A stretch of 64,000 nucleotides of DNA from Burkholderia sp. HI2500 (GCF_002223055.1 NZ_NKFL01000006.1:2728001-2792000), one strand, 5' to 3'. Counted from the first letter of the stretch, positions 43,629-52,965 are shown. A program made the numbers and translations. Notes: a model not told the origin generated them from the letters alone.

Positions 43629-43889
43629 TTAGCCTCCCGTCTGATCCTGGCTCGCGATCAGGCGTGCTCCGCATGCCAGCAAGTCGCCGTCGCATGCGGC
43701 GACTTGCCCGTCGAACCGGGCGCGGCCCGACACCGTCGCAATGAAGGTCAGGCCGTGAATCTCGCAGATCGCGGGATCGTGCAAGCGTGCGATCGCGCGC
43801 CCGTTGATTCGCGAGTTCGGCGCCCCGGACACAACGCGTCCGCCGTGACTGTGCGCATCGCCTTCGATGATGTATCGCTTTTGACCCAT
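43629..43889 (-). CDS. PAAR-domain T6SS spike-tip protein
   Basis: An 86-residue PAAR protein: a G-D-A-H-S-H-G-G-R-V-V-S-G start, two further P-A-A-R-like repeats (I-N-G-R-A-I-A-R-L-H-D and F-D-G-Q-V-A-A-C-D-G-D) and histidines placed to bind zinc at the tip. PAAR proteins cap the VgrG trimer and help to carry effectors. It has no fused effector domain. It follows tla3 by 19 bases on the same strand and closes the vgrG-tle3-tla3-PAAR unit. Confidence 0.9.
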   Translation of the reverse strand: MGQKRYIIEGDAHSHGGRVVSGAPNSRINGRAIARLHDPAICEIHGLTFIATVSGRARFDGQVAACDGDLLACGARLIASQDQTGG

Positions 43890-43908
43890 GACGTGTCGAT
43901 CCGGTCCG

Positions 43909-45528
43909 TCAGAAATCCCAGCTAAACGTCTGCGGATGCGCCTGCCGCGACGCGGCGTCCGGCGGCGTCAGCATAACGATCGTGGCATGCAGCGGATCCC
44001 TAAGGTTGATCACTGCGCTCGTCTTCCCGTCGCCATAACCCATCATCAGCGCCAGCGCGCTTTGAACCCAGATCGAACTCGTTCCGGTGTCGCCGCCGAT
44101 ACGGCGTTGCATGTCGAATGCGTCTTTCGGGTCGTCAAGATCGATATGCTGCGGGTTGTCGTGCAGCGACTGCACCAGCAACGCGAGATTGGCGGTCGAG
44201 GTGCCGGTATCGTAGAACATCCGTCCCGGCTGCTCGCCGGGCGCAAGCGTACCCACTGCCTGCTGCCAGCCGGCGCGGATCTTTTCGATTCGCTCGCCCT
44301 TCTTCAACGGCGCCCCGTGCCCGTTGCTCAGATCGACTCGCACCGGCCGATGCAGATTGGCAAGGACCGGCCATTTGTCGTACTCCTTCAGTTGCCACGT
44401 CGTCCACGGAATCGGCACCCACGGGTTCGGCTTGAAGCCGTCCGGCATCTTCGGCGACGCGGTCTTCCAGAATTCGGGGAGCTTCGATTGCCAATAGTCC
44501 CAGGACATTTCATAAACACCGGGCGCTGGCCTTGGATAGGACTTCTGCTGCGCCCAGAAGTAGTTCCACAGCTTGATGACGTCAAATTGTGTCTTGGTCT
44601 TGTCGACCGCCTCCGGCGCATCGACAACATATGGTCGAATCGTCCGATCGACGCGATCCTTGCGCGTCACCAGCATCGCGACCAAACTATCCGGATATTG
44701 CGGAACGAAATTTCCGTTCGCGTTCGACTTGTCCAGATAATCACCGTTCGGCGTGCGCATGTAGCCTCGCGTCACAAGACCATCTTCGGCCAATACCACT
44801 ACAGCTGGCAAATCCGGATGCTGGTCGAAGAAATCGAATAGGCGCGCCACCGCCGTGTCGCCATGCTCACCGTGAATCTCGTCGAGCCGGATGTATAGCG
44901 TGTTACCAATGCCCGCGCCGTTATCGGCGCTATTGATGTGGGTCGCCATGCGATCAGCGTGCGGATCAACGACGTTACGGGGCGGTCCCAGTACGATAAC
45001 GGGAATCGGCCAGTAATCGACCCAGTTGCGCAATGCATAACCGAATACGTTGTTCTGGCGCTTGGCGTATTCCGAATCGCGCGTATCGCTTGACCACGGA
45101 TATTGCTTGGGATCTTGCAGCAGCAGCGTTCCGCTCGCCCCTGTCTCATCCAGACGCATCAACAGTGCCCGTTGCCGGAAGCGGTCAACCGTCACGCCGA
45201 TGCGCCGAATCTCCAATGTGAATCGAGGATCCTGCGATCCCGCTCCTGCCGGCGCCACACTCTGAGCGGACTGTGCAGAACTGGCTTCCTCTGGACGTGA
45301 TGAGTCCTTGCGCAGCGATGCACCATAGGTGAGGCTCACGCCACCAGCCAGTAACAGCGGCGGCAGGATCAACAATAGCAATCGCCTTATCGTCGTCATA
45401 TTTTCTAGAAACGAAAATCCATATCTCGCAGTCAACTCGAATGCCACGAGCCAAATCAAAGTGAGGCTCGCGAACAAGAAAATAAATATTCGCGATCCTG
45501 ATAGACGCGGGACCGAAGTTGTCGTCAT
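43909..45528 (-). CDS. tla3: T6SS lipase adaptor Tla3-like protein (DUF2875)
   Basis: A 539-residue protein with two N-terminal membrane segments (about 13-32 and 48-68) and a large soluble part with the DUF2875 pattern (W-V-D-Y-W-P-I-P-V-I-V-L-G-P-P and a P-P-D-A-A-S-R C-terminal region). In Pseudomonas aeruginosa Tla3 loads the lipase Tle3 onto VgrG2b. It starts six bases after the tle3 stop, as expected for that role. The membrane segments mean it may sit in the inner membrane; they also leave open a protective role, since no separate immunity gene is seen. Confidence 0.82.
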   Translation of the reverse strand: MTTTSVPRLSGSRIFIFLFASLTLIWLVAFELTARYGFSFLENMTTIRRLLLLILPPLLLAGGVSLTYGASLRKDSSRPEEASSAQSAQSVAPAGAGSQDPRFTLEIRRIGVTVDRFRQRALLMRLDETGASGTLLLQDPKQYPWSSDTRDSEYAKRQNNVFGYALRNWVDYWPIPVIVLGPPRNVVDPHADRMATHINSADNGAGIGNTLYIRLDEIHGEHGDTAVARLFDFFDQHPDLPAVVVLAEDGLVTRGYMRTPNGDYLDKSNANGNFVPQYPDSLVAMLVTRKDRVDRTIRPYVVDAPEAVDKTKTQFDVIKLWNYFWAQQKSYPRPAPGVYEMSWDYWQSKLPEFWKTASPKMPDGFKPNPWVPIPWTTWQLKEYDKWPVLANLHRPVRVDLSNGHGAPLKKGERIEKIRAGWQQAVGTLAPGEQPGRMFYDTGTSTANLALLVQSLHDNPQHIDLDDPKDAFDMQRRIGGDTGTSSIWVQSALALMMGYGDGKTSAVINLRDPLHATIVMLTPPDAASRQAHPQTFSWDF

Positions 45529-45534
45529 TTAGCG

Positions 45535-47724
45535 TCAACCGTGCATATGGTGGAGTGAACGAGCTCGAACCTGCTTGTTGATTTCATCGTTTCTCATCTC
45601 GATGGTTTCGCTGACAACGCCTGCAGGAAAGGCCTTGGGAATGACGTCTTCTCCGGGGAAGTTCCCTTGGTCGTAATATTCGCAGTTCGCTCTTATGATG
45701 TGCAGCGTCTGCTCGTCTAGGTTCGTATGGGCTTTTGTCAATTTGTCGATCCTGCTCATCGATGTACGCCAGTCAGCGATAGCACGCAGCAGCGTCGCCC
45801 AGTCCGGATCGTCCAGCGCACGCGCCTGGCCTACTGACACATCGAACGCAGTCGCACAGCGGTGATTTCTGCGACCGCTCATGACCGCCGAGTGATATGA
45901 GCTTTCCCCCTGATGCTTATTCATCAGCCGAACCTTGGCTTCATTGAGCGTCTCCTGCCGATAGACGACGATGTGCCCGGGCGACGGCGGCACCATCGAC
46001 ACGACCCGACTCACCTTGCACTGATCGTCAGGATCCTTGCCGGCATTCAACGATGCCTCGACCTCGGTGGAGTTCGGCAGCGTCCCATCCTCACTCGTTG
46101 GCCAGTCGATGGTTTGTGCAGGCAATGCCTGCAACGCACCTTCGCCACTGTTCGTGCTCAAGGCAATTTCCGCTTCGAGCTGGTCAATGGATTGCTTGCC
46201 GGGCGCAAACTCGCCGCCATTATTTTTCGAGAGCGGCGTTGCCGCCGTTCCCGGCAGCACATTGCCTTCCATTTCGGGATCGAATGGTGGCGTCAATGCT
46301 TCGCCATTGATATTGCGCTGGGTACCCACGCTTATCTGCGCCGATTTGATCCATGTCGTGAAGCCTCCGGGCAAGCCGTGGGATGTTTCGCCCTTTTCCC
46401 GTATCGTAAAGTTTCCGGGCGGCGTACCAACCTGAACCGGCTTGCCCTGCCGCAGACGCCGGGTAAAGATACGCTGCCGGAAAGCCGCCGACAGCAGATT
46501 GATAGTCTCAGGCTTGCTTCCCTGCTGCGCCGCGCGCACGTCGATTGAGTCGGGCAGGCCCGAGCAACCCATGCCATTGACGCCGCTCAGCCCGACGGTC
46601 GCGTCCTCGGGGCTGAAGTACATATACACTTTGCCGCGATTGTCGCGCTCGGCGAACACGACGCATTCATTGCCTTGCGGCCCGCTCAGGCGCCTCGCCT
46701 GCGCGGGATCCCACGTCGGGCCGACGACGCCAAAATTGTCCCGGCCCGACTCGTACTTCAATTGATCGAATGGTGGCGTCGGATATTTGCCGCTCGCCAC
46801 ATGCCCGACCAGGTTTGCCAGGCTCTTTGCACGCGCATAAGTCGTCTGCTGCTGGTCCCCGCGTTGCAGCAGCCGATCCATGAACTCCTCGCTCAAGCTG
46901 TAGGGCGAGTCGATCAGAACCAACGTGTCGGCAGGGCGGTCAGCGGGGCCACATTGGTCTGGAGTCAGCCCCTCGACGAGATAGGCTTGGGCGAGCAGCG
47001 ATATCAGTGTGCCCTGACTGTGCGCAATGATATTGACCGTCCCGTCCGGGTCGATAAGGCGGATTTGCCGCACCAATGCCGCAAGCCGCCGTGCTGCTAG
47101 CACCATGTAATGCCGATTTTCCGCCTCGCGAAGCGGATGCGTCGGGTCACCCTGCATCCGGTCGAGAATTTTCGTCGCCATTCCCCCTTTGAAATTCGAG
47201 TCGAACATGTCGGGGATGTTGTTGGTCGCATTGGCGAAAAATCCGCCGTTGCGCGCACGGTGCTCATCGAGGCGGTTGCCGAACCGGTCGACGTATTGGC
47301 CATTGACGGTTGCCTTATTGGGGTCCCGGGGCAAATCCTCCTTCCCGACGCGCAGTCCCCAATAAAACGGAATCAACGGGCTCCTCGTCTCTTCGCTTTC
47401 TTGCCGACGATAGATGACGTCGTCCATGTTCTTCATCATGTCGGCAACGCTCACTTGGCTCGGGTCGTTCGCCATGCGGCCGTGCGAGTACTCCGCGCCC
47501 TTGAAATCGGTGCGACCGAGGCGGTCGTTCAATCCCTCGCACAATCCGCCTTCGACCGTGCCGAAATCCGTTCCCAGGTCATTCACGCCATGGATCAGGA
47601 TCGTCGTGCACGGGAAACGATTTTGTACATCGGTATTGACGAACGCATTCTGCGGCCGGTTGCAATTGAGAATCGCCTGATGTTCGCCGACGATCCGGGG
47701 CGAAGAGGTTTTGGTATCGGACAT
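45535..47724 (-). CDS. tle3: T6SS antibacterial lipase Tle3
   Basis: A 729-residue type VI lipase effector of family Tle3. The alpha/beta hydrolase part has T-I-L-I-H-G-V-N-D-L-G near residue 42, the nucleophile elbow I-A-H-S236-Q-G-T and a candidate acid D272 in V-L-I-D-S-P; the C-terminal half resembles the DUF3274 region. No signal peptide. It would be carried on VgrG and degrade phospholipids in a rival's periplasm. It lies 11 bases after vgrG and 6 before tla3, a tight operon. Confidence 0.87.
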   Translation of the reverse strand: MSDTKTSSPRIVGEHQAILNCNRPQNAFVNTDVQNRFPCTTILIHGVNDLGTDFGTVEGGLCEGLNDRLGRTDFKGAEYSHGRMANDPSQVSVADMMKNMDDVIYRRQESEETRSPLIPFYWGLRVGKEDLPRDPNKATVNGQYVDRFGNRLDEHRARNGGFFANATNNIPDMFDSNFKGGMATKILDRMQGDPTHPLREAENRHYMVLAARRLAALVRQIRLIDPDGTVNIIAHSQGTLISLLAQAYLVEGLTPDQCGPADRPADTLVLIDSPYSLSEEFMDRLLQRGDQQQTTYARAKSLANLVGHVASGKYPTPPFDQLKYESGRDNFGVVGPTWDPAQARRLSGPQGNECVVFAERDNRGKVYMYFSPEDATVGLSGVNGMGCSGLPDSIDVRAAQQGSKPETINLLSAAFRQRIFTRRLRQGKPVQVGTPPGNFTIREKGETSHGLPGGFTTWIKSAQISVGTQRNINGEALTPPFDPEMEGNVLPGTAATPLSKNNGGEFAPGKQSIDQLEAEIALSTNSGEGALQALPAQTIDWPTSEDGTLPNSTEVEASLNAGKDPDDQCKVSRVVSMVPPSPGHIVVYRQETLNEAKVRLMNKHQGESSYHSAVMSGRRNHRCATAFDVSVGQARALDDPDWATLLRAIADWRTSMSRIDKLTKAHTNLDEQTLHIIRANCEYYDQGNFPGEDVIPKAFPAGVVSETIEMRNDEINKQVRARSLHHMHG

Positions 47725-47735
47725 GATCGCCTGCC

Positions 47736-50516
47736 TTAAGCGTCGAAAACCTGAATGTGCGCAATGTGCATCGCGTCGCTCGATGCAAGCTCCGTCAACC
47801 CGTGTGCATCCGAGACACCGTTAATGACCTGGCCATTGCGCAGCGTGATCTTGTACGGACGATTCGGCACGGGATGCGTTCCGTCACCGTCCGTGCCGGG
47901 GTACCGCAAGCGGAACTTCTGATCGGCTCCTCCGCGATTGAACGCCGGCGGCGCAACATGGTCCGTGTTTGGGCCGACGAAATCATGTCCTGCTGTATGC
48001 GCTGTGAACGCACCGTCGGAACCGACCTCGACGCCCCCACCGACTTTCACGTAGCTTCCGTCTTCCGCGACGAGCCGGATCGACTTGCCCGAGATCAACA
48101 CTTCGTCGCCGACCGACATGATCTGTATCCCCTTCTGGGCAGTCGCCGCAAGCGTGTCCTCTTGCGCCTGCAAGATAACGGGGCCTTCGCCAGCAATCGC
48201 GCGGACGCCTTCTCCGCGCCCGAACAGGTGGATGCCCTTGCCAGCCGTCGTGATCACGCGCTGCCCCCCGGCGAATTGCAGATTCTGCTGCGCAATCTGA
48301 TCGATGTTCTCGCCGGCGTAGGTCACGTAAGTCTTGGGAGTGATATTGAGCGCACCCGCCTTTGCGCCAAATGCCATCAGCGCCCGAGAATCGCTTGCGT
48401 CGGCGTTCGGCGCACCATCGCCGCCTGAAGCAGGGCCGCCCGGCGTCCACTCCTTGAAGGCAGTCACGACAGCTTGCTGCCCCGTCGCATCGGTGGCGGT
48501 GCCGCCGTGCTGTCCAGCGTAATCTCCCAGCGCCTTGAACAGCTCCGCGCATTCGCCGAGCAACCCGACGAGTTCATCGCGGTCAAGCTGTCCGCCGCTC
48601 GCCTGAGTACGCGCGTAAGTCGTCAGAAGGATCCCTTGCGCCGCACGCAACGCGGCTGCCGCGTCGGTGCGCAATTCGGCGCCTTGGCCGCGGTCAGCAC
48701 CCTGTCCGTTATCACGCGGTTGCGTCAGGTAGCCGAGATTCAACTGGCTATGCGCATGCTCCGATGCAAGCTGCGCGCTGATTTGCTGCGGTGTGTCGTC
48801 GAGACGAAGCTGGTTGTAGCGCTGCCCCTTGATTTCCTTCGTCTTGATACCGGAAAGAAAGCGATTGCCGGGCAAACTGCCCGTATGCGTGAAACTCGCC
48901 GGCATGTTCGCGCCGTTGGCCAGCACGCCGATGATGACCAGTCTGTCCGGATCTCCGCCGAGGCTCCCGAGCAGAACTTCGGTGCCCACCCGCGGCAAGA
49001 ACGTCTCGCCGAAATTCGGCCCGGCCAGACTGGATGCCACGCGAATCGGTGCGCTGTCGCTCTCGTTGCTGTTTGTCCCGGCACCCTGCGCGTGCGCATG
49101 ATCGCGGGAATCCTGCCCGAGAATCTGCACGAACACGCAGCCATTCTCGTCGCAACTGACCTCCTCGCCATCGACCCCGACCACGCGCCCGGTGATCAAC
49201 GGCGTCGGCGGAAGGTCAGTCTTGGGATCGTAAAGCGGCGTGAGAGGCGTGCCACGCGGCACGCACGAGAAAGTATTTTCGTAGCGCGTATCCTGCCCGA
49301 ACGGGTCCCCATCGCTCAGCGATCGTGGTTGCTGAAGCGTGTGGCTGGCGGCAAACAGTGTCTGCGCACGCTCGCTCAACCCTTTGGGCAGATTGTTCCA
49401 GATCTCGTGGTGCAGTGATGTAATCACGAATTGCTGCTTGTCGGACGGGAGCGCGCCCCACTCGTCCTCTCCGGCGATCGTGATCCATGAGCCGACTGCA
49501 AGGTCGCGAATTCCGCTCACGCCGTCGTATCGCACCGCCTGCGCTTCATGAGCCAGAATGCGATCTTCCGTCATCCGTTCGTGGTCTGCCCACGAGTCCG
49601 CCATATGCGGGACGTCGATCACGACGTCCGTCAGCAATTTCGCGAGATCGTTACCCGATTCGCCTTGGTCGATCCTTGTCGATGCACTGGAGTGGTCCAC
49701 GCGGGCATATCGGTAGTCCCACGAAGGGCGCCCCGATTCCCCCGAAATCAGTTGCTGACGCATCGTCAGAGCGGTGATGGTATCGCGCTGTTCCGTTCCA
49801 GCGTCTCGTGGATGAACTCGCACTGTACCTGCGGCGGACTCGCCCAGTTTCTGAGGGTCATCGCAGAACACCAGCGCATGCACGGGCGAATCGCCGTCTT
49901 TCGTCTCCCCGCTTACCCGTCCGGCGCGCACGAACAGCGTGATGCCGTCGCGACGCGCAATCCGGGAGATGAAACGAGCATCAGATTCGTTGACCTGACG
50001 TACGAAAGAGCGAACCGGATAGCGGGATCTGTCGAGTTGCGACAGGTCGAACTCGAACGCCTGCGCAAGGGCCACACTACGCTGTCGCCATTCGCTCAGG
50101 ACGACTCCAAGTACATCGACAACGCTGACGTTACGGAAGATGCGAGAGTTGGTGCGCTTTTGCAGCAGGTTCAACGCGTCAGTCACGGTGAACTGGTAAA
50201 CCGTCAACTCCCCGTCGGTCCGGCCGACCTCAACGGCGCTAATGATTGCGTTGATGGCATGAAGTTGGCCGCGATCCGTGATGATACCGACTGAGACCGG
50301 GGCACCAATGAAAAGCTTCGGAGGCAGATCGCCCTGCTGAGAAATGCAGGTCAAGTGACCGCTGATACCGGTCATCATGCTTTCGCGGATGCTCGCGTGC
50401 TGCAACGCGATCTTCGATCCCAGCTCGTGCTGCGCCTTACCCCATTTCAGCACGACCGGCCGGCGATTCGCATCGATTCCCGATACGAAATTGCGGAACG
50501 ACTCTCGGATATTCAC
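47736..50516 (-). CDS. vgrG: T6SS spike protein VgrG
   Basis: A 926-residue VgrG. Residues about 20-420 form the gp27-like part, residues about 440-580 the gp5-like OB fold (G-R-V-V-G-V-D-G-E, G-T-E-V-L-L-G-S-L-G-G-D-P-D-R-L), and residues about 640-860 the DUF2345 repeats (G-K-G-I-H-L-F-G-R-G-E-G). The last about 70 residues form an extension with G-D-G-T-H-P-V-P-N-R-P-Y-K-I, possibly a cargo-docking transthyretin-like domain. Start is GTG. No T6SS core genes are present, so this is an orphan cassette that depends on a system elsewhere. Confidence 0.93.
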   Translation of the reverse strand: MNIRESFRNFVSGIDANRRPVVLKWGKAQHELGSKIALQHASIRESMMTGISGHLTCISQQGDLPPKLFIGAPVSVGIITDRGQLHAINAIISAVEVGRTDGELTVYQFTVTDALNLLQKRTNSRIFRNVSVVDVLGVVLSEWRQRSVALAQAFEFDLSQLDRSRYPVRSFVRQVNESDARFISRIARRDGITLFVRAGRVSGETKDGDSPVHALVFCDDPQKLGESAAGTVRVHPRDAGTEQRDTITALTMRQQLISGESGRPSWDYRYARVDHSSASTRIDQGESGNDLAKLLTDVVIDVPHMADSWADHERMTEDRILAHEAQAVRYDGVSGIRDLAVGSWITIAGEDEWGALPSDKQQFVITSLHHEIWNNLPKGLSERAQTLFAASHTLQQPRSLSDGDPFGQDTRYENTFSCVPRGTPLTPLYDPKTDLPPTPLITGRVVGVDGEEVSCDENGCVFVQILGQDSRDHAHAQGAGTNSNESDSAPIRVASSLAGPNFGETFLPRVGTEVLLGSLGGDPDRLVIIGVLANGANMPASFTHTGSLPGNRFLSGIKTKEIKGQRYNQLRLDDTPQQISAQLASEHAHSQLNLGYLTQPRDNGQGADRGQGAELRTDAAAALRAAQGILLTTYARTQASGGQLDRDELVGLLGECAELFKALGDYAGQHGGTATDATGQQAVVTAFKEWTPGGPASGGDGAPNADASDSRALMAFGAKAGALNITPKTYVTYAGENIDQIAQQNLQFAGGQRVITTAGKGIHLFGRGEGVRAIAGEGPVILQAQEDTLAATAQKGIQIMSVGDEVLISGKSIRLVAEDGSYVKVGGGVEVGSDGAFTAHTAGHDFVGPNTDHVAPPAFNRGGADQKFRLRYPGTDGDGTHPVPNRPYKITLRNGQVINGVSDAHGLTELASSDAMHIAHIQVFDA

Positions 50517-51151
50517 GACGGTCTCTCAGTTTGATTCGTTATGACCCGCCGGATGTTGCTGTTCTATATAGGCGGCGGCAGGGCGCAAGTTTACCAAAAT
50601 GTGACGCAGAGGTAACAATCCGGGATACCGATTAGCAATTTTTCATGTTATTCGACGAAGAACACTAAATTCCGTCGCTATATCTGGACCGACGCGGAGT
50701 GCTCCGAACGCTGGCTGCCTCTCAAGCCTCTCCACGCGGAGCATTTTTCGAATGCCCGCGCGCAGACCCGCACCGAGCCTGCCCATGTGGATTCCAATCT
50801 CCTACATCCAAGCCCCCTGCCCCGCTATCTCAACGAAGCCTGCAGATCGACCGGCGACAAGAAACATGGTGCATGCTTACTGGCTTGAACGTAATTCCTC
50901 GGCAAGTTTCCTGCCCCACCTCTTCAAATGCCCCGCTCGCAGAGCAGGCTTTTTCCTTTTCGCTCTTGTTGACAGTAACGCCGCTCGCGACCGCGCGCTT
51001 TGGACATACTTGAACGTCATGTCACGCACTCCCAAGGGATCGGTCAGCGCCAGCATTCGGCAACTGCCAGTGGGAAGCCGACTTTCGATGAAGGAGGACG
51101 GCTGCCCGCAAGCCCTCCACCACAGCCCCACCTCTCCATCCCGCCCTGAAT
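50517..51151. other. Gap without a gene at the island's right end
   Basis: A 635-base region between vgrG and the right flanking repeat. It is less GC-rich than the core and holds the vgrG promoter. Short frames on both strands have no recognisable product. No tRNA or integrase gene is found here. Confidence 0.55.
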
Positions 51152-51180
51152 AATCCCCTTGACGACCTATCTTTCGATAT

Positions 51181-51208
51181 ATATCTTTAGATATGTTTTA
51201 CGACATAT
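51181..51208. promoter_or_regulatory. PadR-type operator (two overlapping palindromes)
   Basis: ATATCT-TT-AGATAT (51181-51194) overlaps ATATGT-TTTACG-ACATAT (51191-51208), both with perfect 6-base arms, 11-39 bases before the padR ATG. ATGT/ACAT arms are typical of PadR operators, so autorepression of padR-sip is likely. Confidence 0.7.
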
Positions 51209-51219
51209 AGGACTCGATC

Positions 51220-51933
51220 ATGCGACACAACCCTTCCCGCGGCCATGCCCGATGCGACGGTCATGGTGCGCATGCCCGCCCTGACGGGTTCGCCGGTCTC
51301 TGGTACGCGATCGGCCGCCATCGTCGCGGCCACGATCCGTTCGGCGGTGGCGGCCCGTTCGGTGGCCGTGGCGGGCGCGGCGGCTTTGGCGATTTCGGCG
51401 ACGACGGCATGCCGCGCGGCCGCCAGTTCAGCTCCGACGATCTGCAGCTGCTGTTGCTCGCGCTGGTCGCCGAGCAACCGAGCCACGGCTACGAGCTGAT
51501 CAAGGCGCTCGACACGCGTTCGAACGGTTTCTACAGCCCGAGCCCCGGCATGGTGTATCCGGCGCTCACGTATCTCGAAGAAGTCGGCTTCGTCGCGTCG
51601 CAGGCGGAAGGCAACCGCAAGCGCTATGCGCTGACCGACGCCGGCCGTGTGCATCTCGACGCGCAGCGCGAACGCGTCGACACGCTGTTCGCGCGTCTCA
51701 CGCACCTCGCCCGCAAGATGGAATTCATGCGCCGCGCGTTCGCCGGGGAATCGGCGGGCAACGAAGCGCAGGACGAGTCGCAGGCCGGCTGGCTGCCGGA
51801 GTTCGTCGAGGCGCGTCTCGCACTCAAGCGGGCGCTGCTGCACAAGAGCGCCGCCGACGCCGACGAACAGCGCCGCATCGCCGCCATCATGCGCCGCGCG
51901 ACGGCTGAAATCGAAGGCGGCACCGGTGCGTAA
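51220..51933 (+). CDS. PadR-family transcriptional regulator
   Basis: A 237-residue regulator. Residues 1-70 are Gly/His/Arg-rich and probably flexible; the His-rich stretch (H-A-R-C-D-G-H-G-A-H) could bind metal. The PadR winged helix follows: L-Q-L-L-L-L-A-L-V-A-E-Q-P-S-H-G-Y-E-L and P-G-M-V-Y-P-A-L-T-Y-L-E. A C-terminal helix would mediate dimerisation. Together with the siderophore-interacting protein gene 38 bases downstream this resembles iron-responsive PadR-like repressors paired with ferric-siderophore reductases. AGGA precedes the ATG. Confidence 0.9.
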   Translation: MRHNPSRGHARCDGHGAHARPDGFAGLWYAIGRHRRGHDPFGGGGPFGGRGGRGGFGDFGDDGMPRGRQFSSDDLQLLLLALVAEQPSHGYELIKALDTRSNGFYSPSPGMVYPALTYLEEVGFVASQAEGNRKRYALTDAGRVHLDAQRERVDTLFARLTHLARKMEFMRRAFAGESAGNEAQDESQAGWLPEFVEARLALKRALLHKSAADADEQRRIAAIMRRATAEIEGGTGA

Positions 51934-51971
51934 TCCGCGCCGCCCCTTCAAACCCTAAGGAGAACGGATTG

Positions 51972-52793
51972 ATGCAGAACACATCCGACCGCACCGTGAC
52001 CCGCGTGCGCCACACCCTCAAGTTCCGCTTGCTGCAGGTCCTGCGCGTGCACACCGTCACGCCGCACCTGCTGCGCGTCACGCTCGGCGGCCCCGATCTC
52101 GCGGATTTCGAATCCGCGTCGTTCGACGATCACGTGAAGGTATTTTTCCCGCCGCCCGGCGCTGAACGGCCCGTGCTGCCGACGCTCGGCGCGAACGGTC
52201 CCGAGTTTCCGGAAGGCGAACCGAAGCCGGTCGCGCGCGACTTCACGCCGCGCCGTTTCGACCGCGCCGCCGGCGAGCTCGATCTGGAATTCGTGCTGAA
52301 CCACCCGGGCCCCGCGTCGCAGTGGGCCGCCCAGGCACGTGTCGGCCAATGGCTCGGCATCGGCGGCCCGCGCGGTTCGTTCGTCGTCCCGACCGGTTTC
52401 GACTGGCACCTGCTGATCGGCGACGATACGGCGCTGCCGGCGATCGCGCGGCGTCTCGAGGAATTGCCGGCCGGCGCGCGCGTAGCCGTCGTGATGGAAG
52501 TCGCGGATCGCACCGCGCAGATCGCGTTCGACACGCGCGCCGACGTGCATGAAATCTGGCGCTTCCGCGCCGAAGCCGACGCGGCGGACGGCGACGTGCT
52601 GCTGAATGCCGTGCGCGACCTGCCGCTGCCGCCGTCCGGCGACGGCTATGTGTGGGCGGCGGGCGAAGCGCTGTCGATGCGCGCGGTACGCCAGCACCTG
52701 ACCGGCGAGCGCGGCGTCGACAAGTCGCGCATCCGTGCGGCGGCCTACTGGAAGCGCGGCGCGGCGGCCGTGCACGAAACGCTGGAAGACTGA
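51972..52793 (+). CDS. Siderophore-interacting protein (ferric-siderophore reductase)
   Basis: A 273-residue flavoprotein of the ViuB/YqjH type, which reduces ferric siderophores with NAD(P)H to release iron in the cytosol. It shows the FAD-binding R-D-F-T-P-R-R-F motif near residue 90, G-P-R-G-S-F after it, and the C-terminal Y-V-W-A-A-G-E-A and A-Y-W-K-R-G segments typical of the family. AAGGAG precedes the ATG at 51972. Its 3' half is the source of the truncated copy on the left side of the island. Confidence 0.92.
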   Translation: MQNTSDRTVTRVRHTLKFRLLQVLRVHTVTPHLLRVTLGGPDLADFESASFDDHVKVFFPPPGAERPVLPTLGANGPEFPEGEPKPVARDFTPRRFDRAAGELDLEFVLNHPGPASQWAAQARVGQWLGIGGPRGSFVVPTGFDWHLLIGDDTALPAIARRLEELPAGARVAVVMEVADRTAQIAFDTRADVHEIWRFRAEADAADGDVLLNAVRDLPLPPSGDGYVWAAGEALSMRAVRQHLTGERGVDKSRIRAAAYWKRGAAAVHETLED

Positions 52794-52965
52794 TGGATGC
52801 GGGTGCCCGGCAAACGGGTACCGCTTGAGGTTGGCCGGCCGATGACACAATCGTGGCGTCGGCGCACCAGCGGGCTTGGCACCGCTATCGCGACTGGTAT
52901 ATATCTGTGGGTGCGACGCCGCTGTCGGGCGACAGCCGCCGCAGCCCGCCCAGGAGCGCCCGGTC

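Larger units (their letters stand above)
51152..52679 (+). repeat. Right (intact) copy of the island-flanking padR-sip sequence
   Basis: The two blocks 51152-51346 and 52434-52679 recur almost unchanged, joined together, at 33970-34410. The intervening 1087 bases exist only here. The repeat start coincides with the end of the lower-GC island DNA. Confidence 0.93.

Noticed and set aside
34411..51151. Prophage or integrative element
   Set aside because: No integrase, transposase, phage structural genes, attachment-site tRNA or plasmid genes are seen; VgrG and PAAR belong to T6SS.
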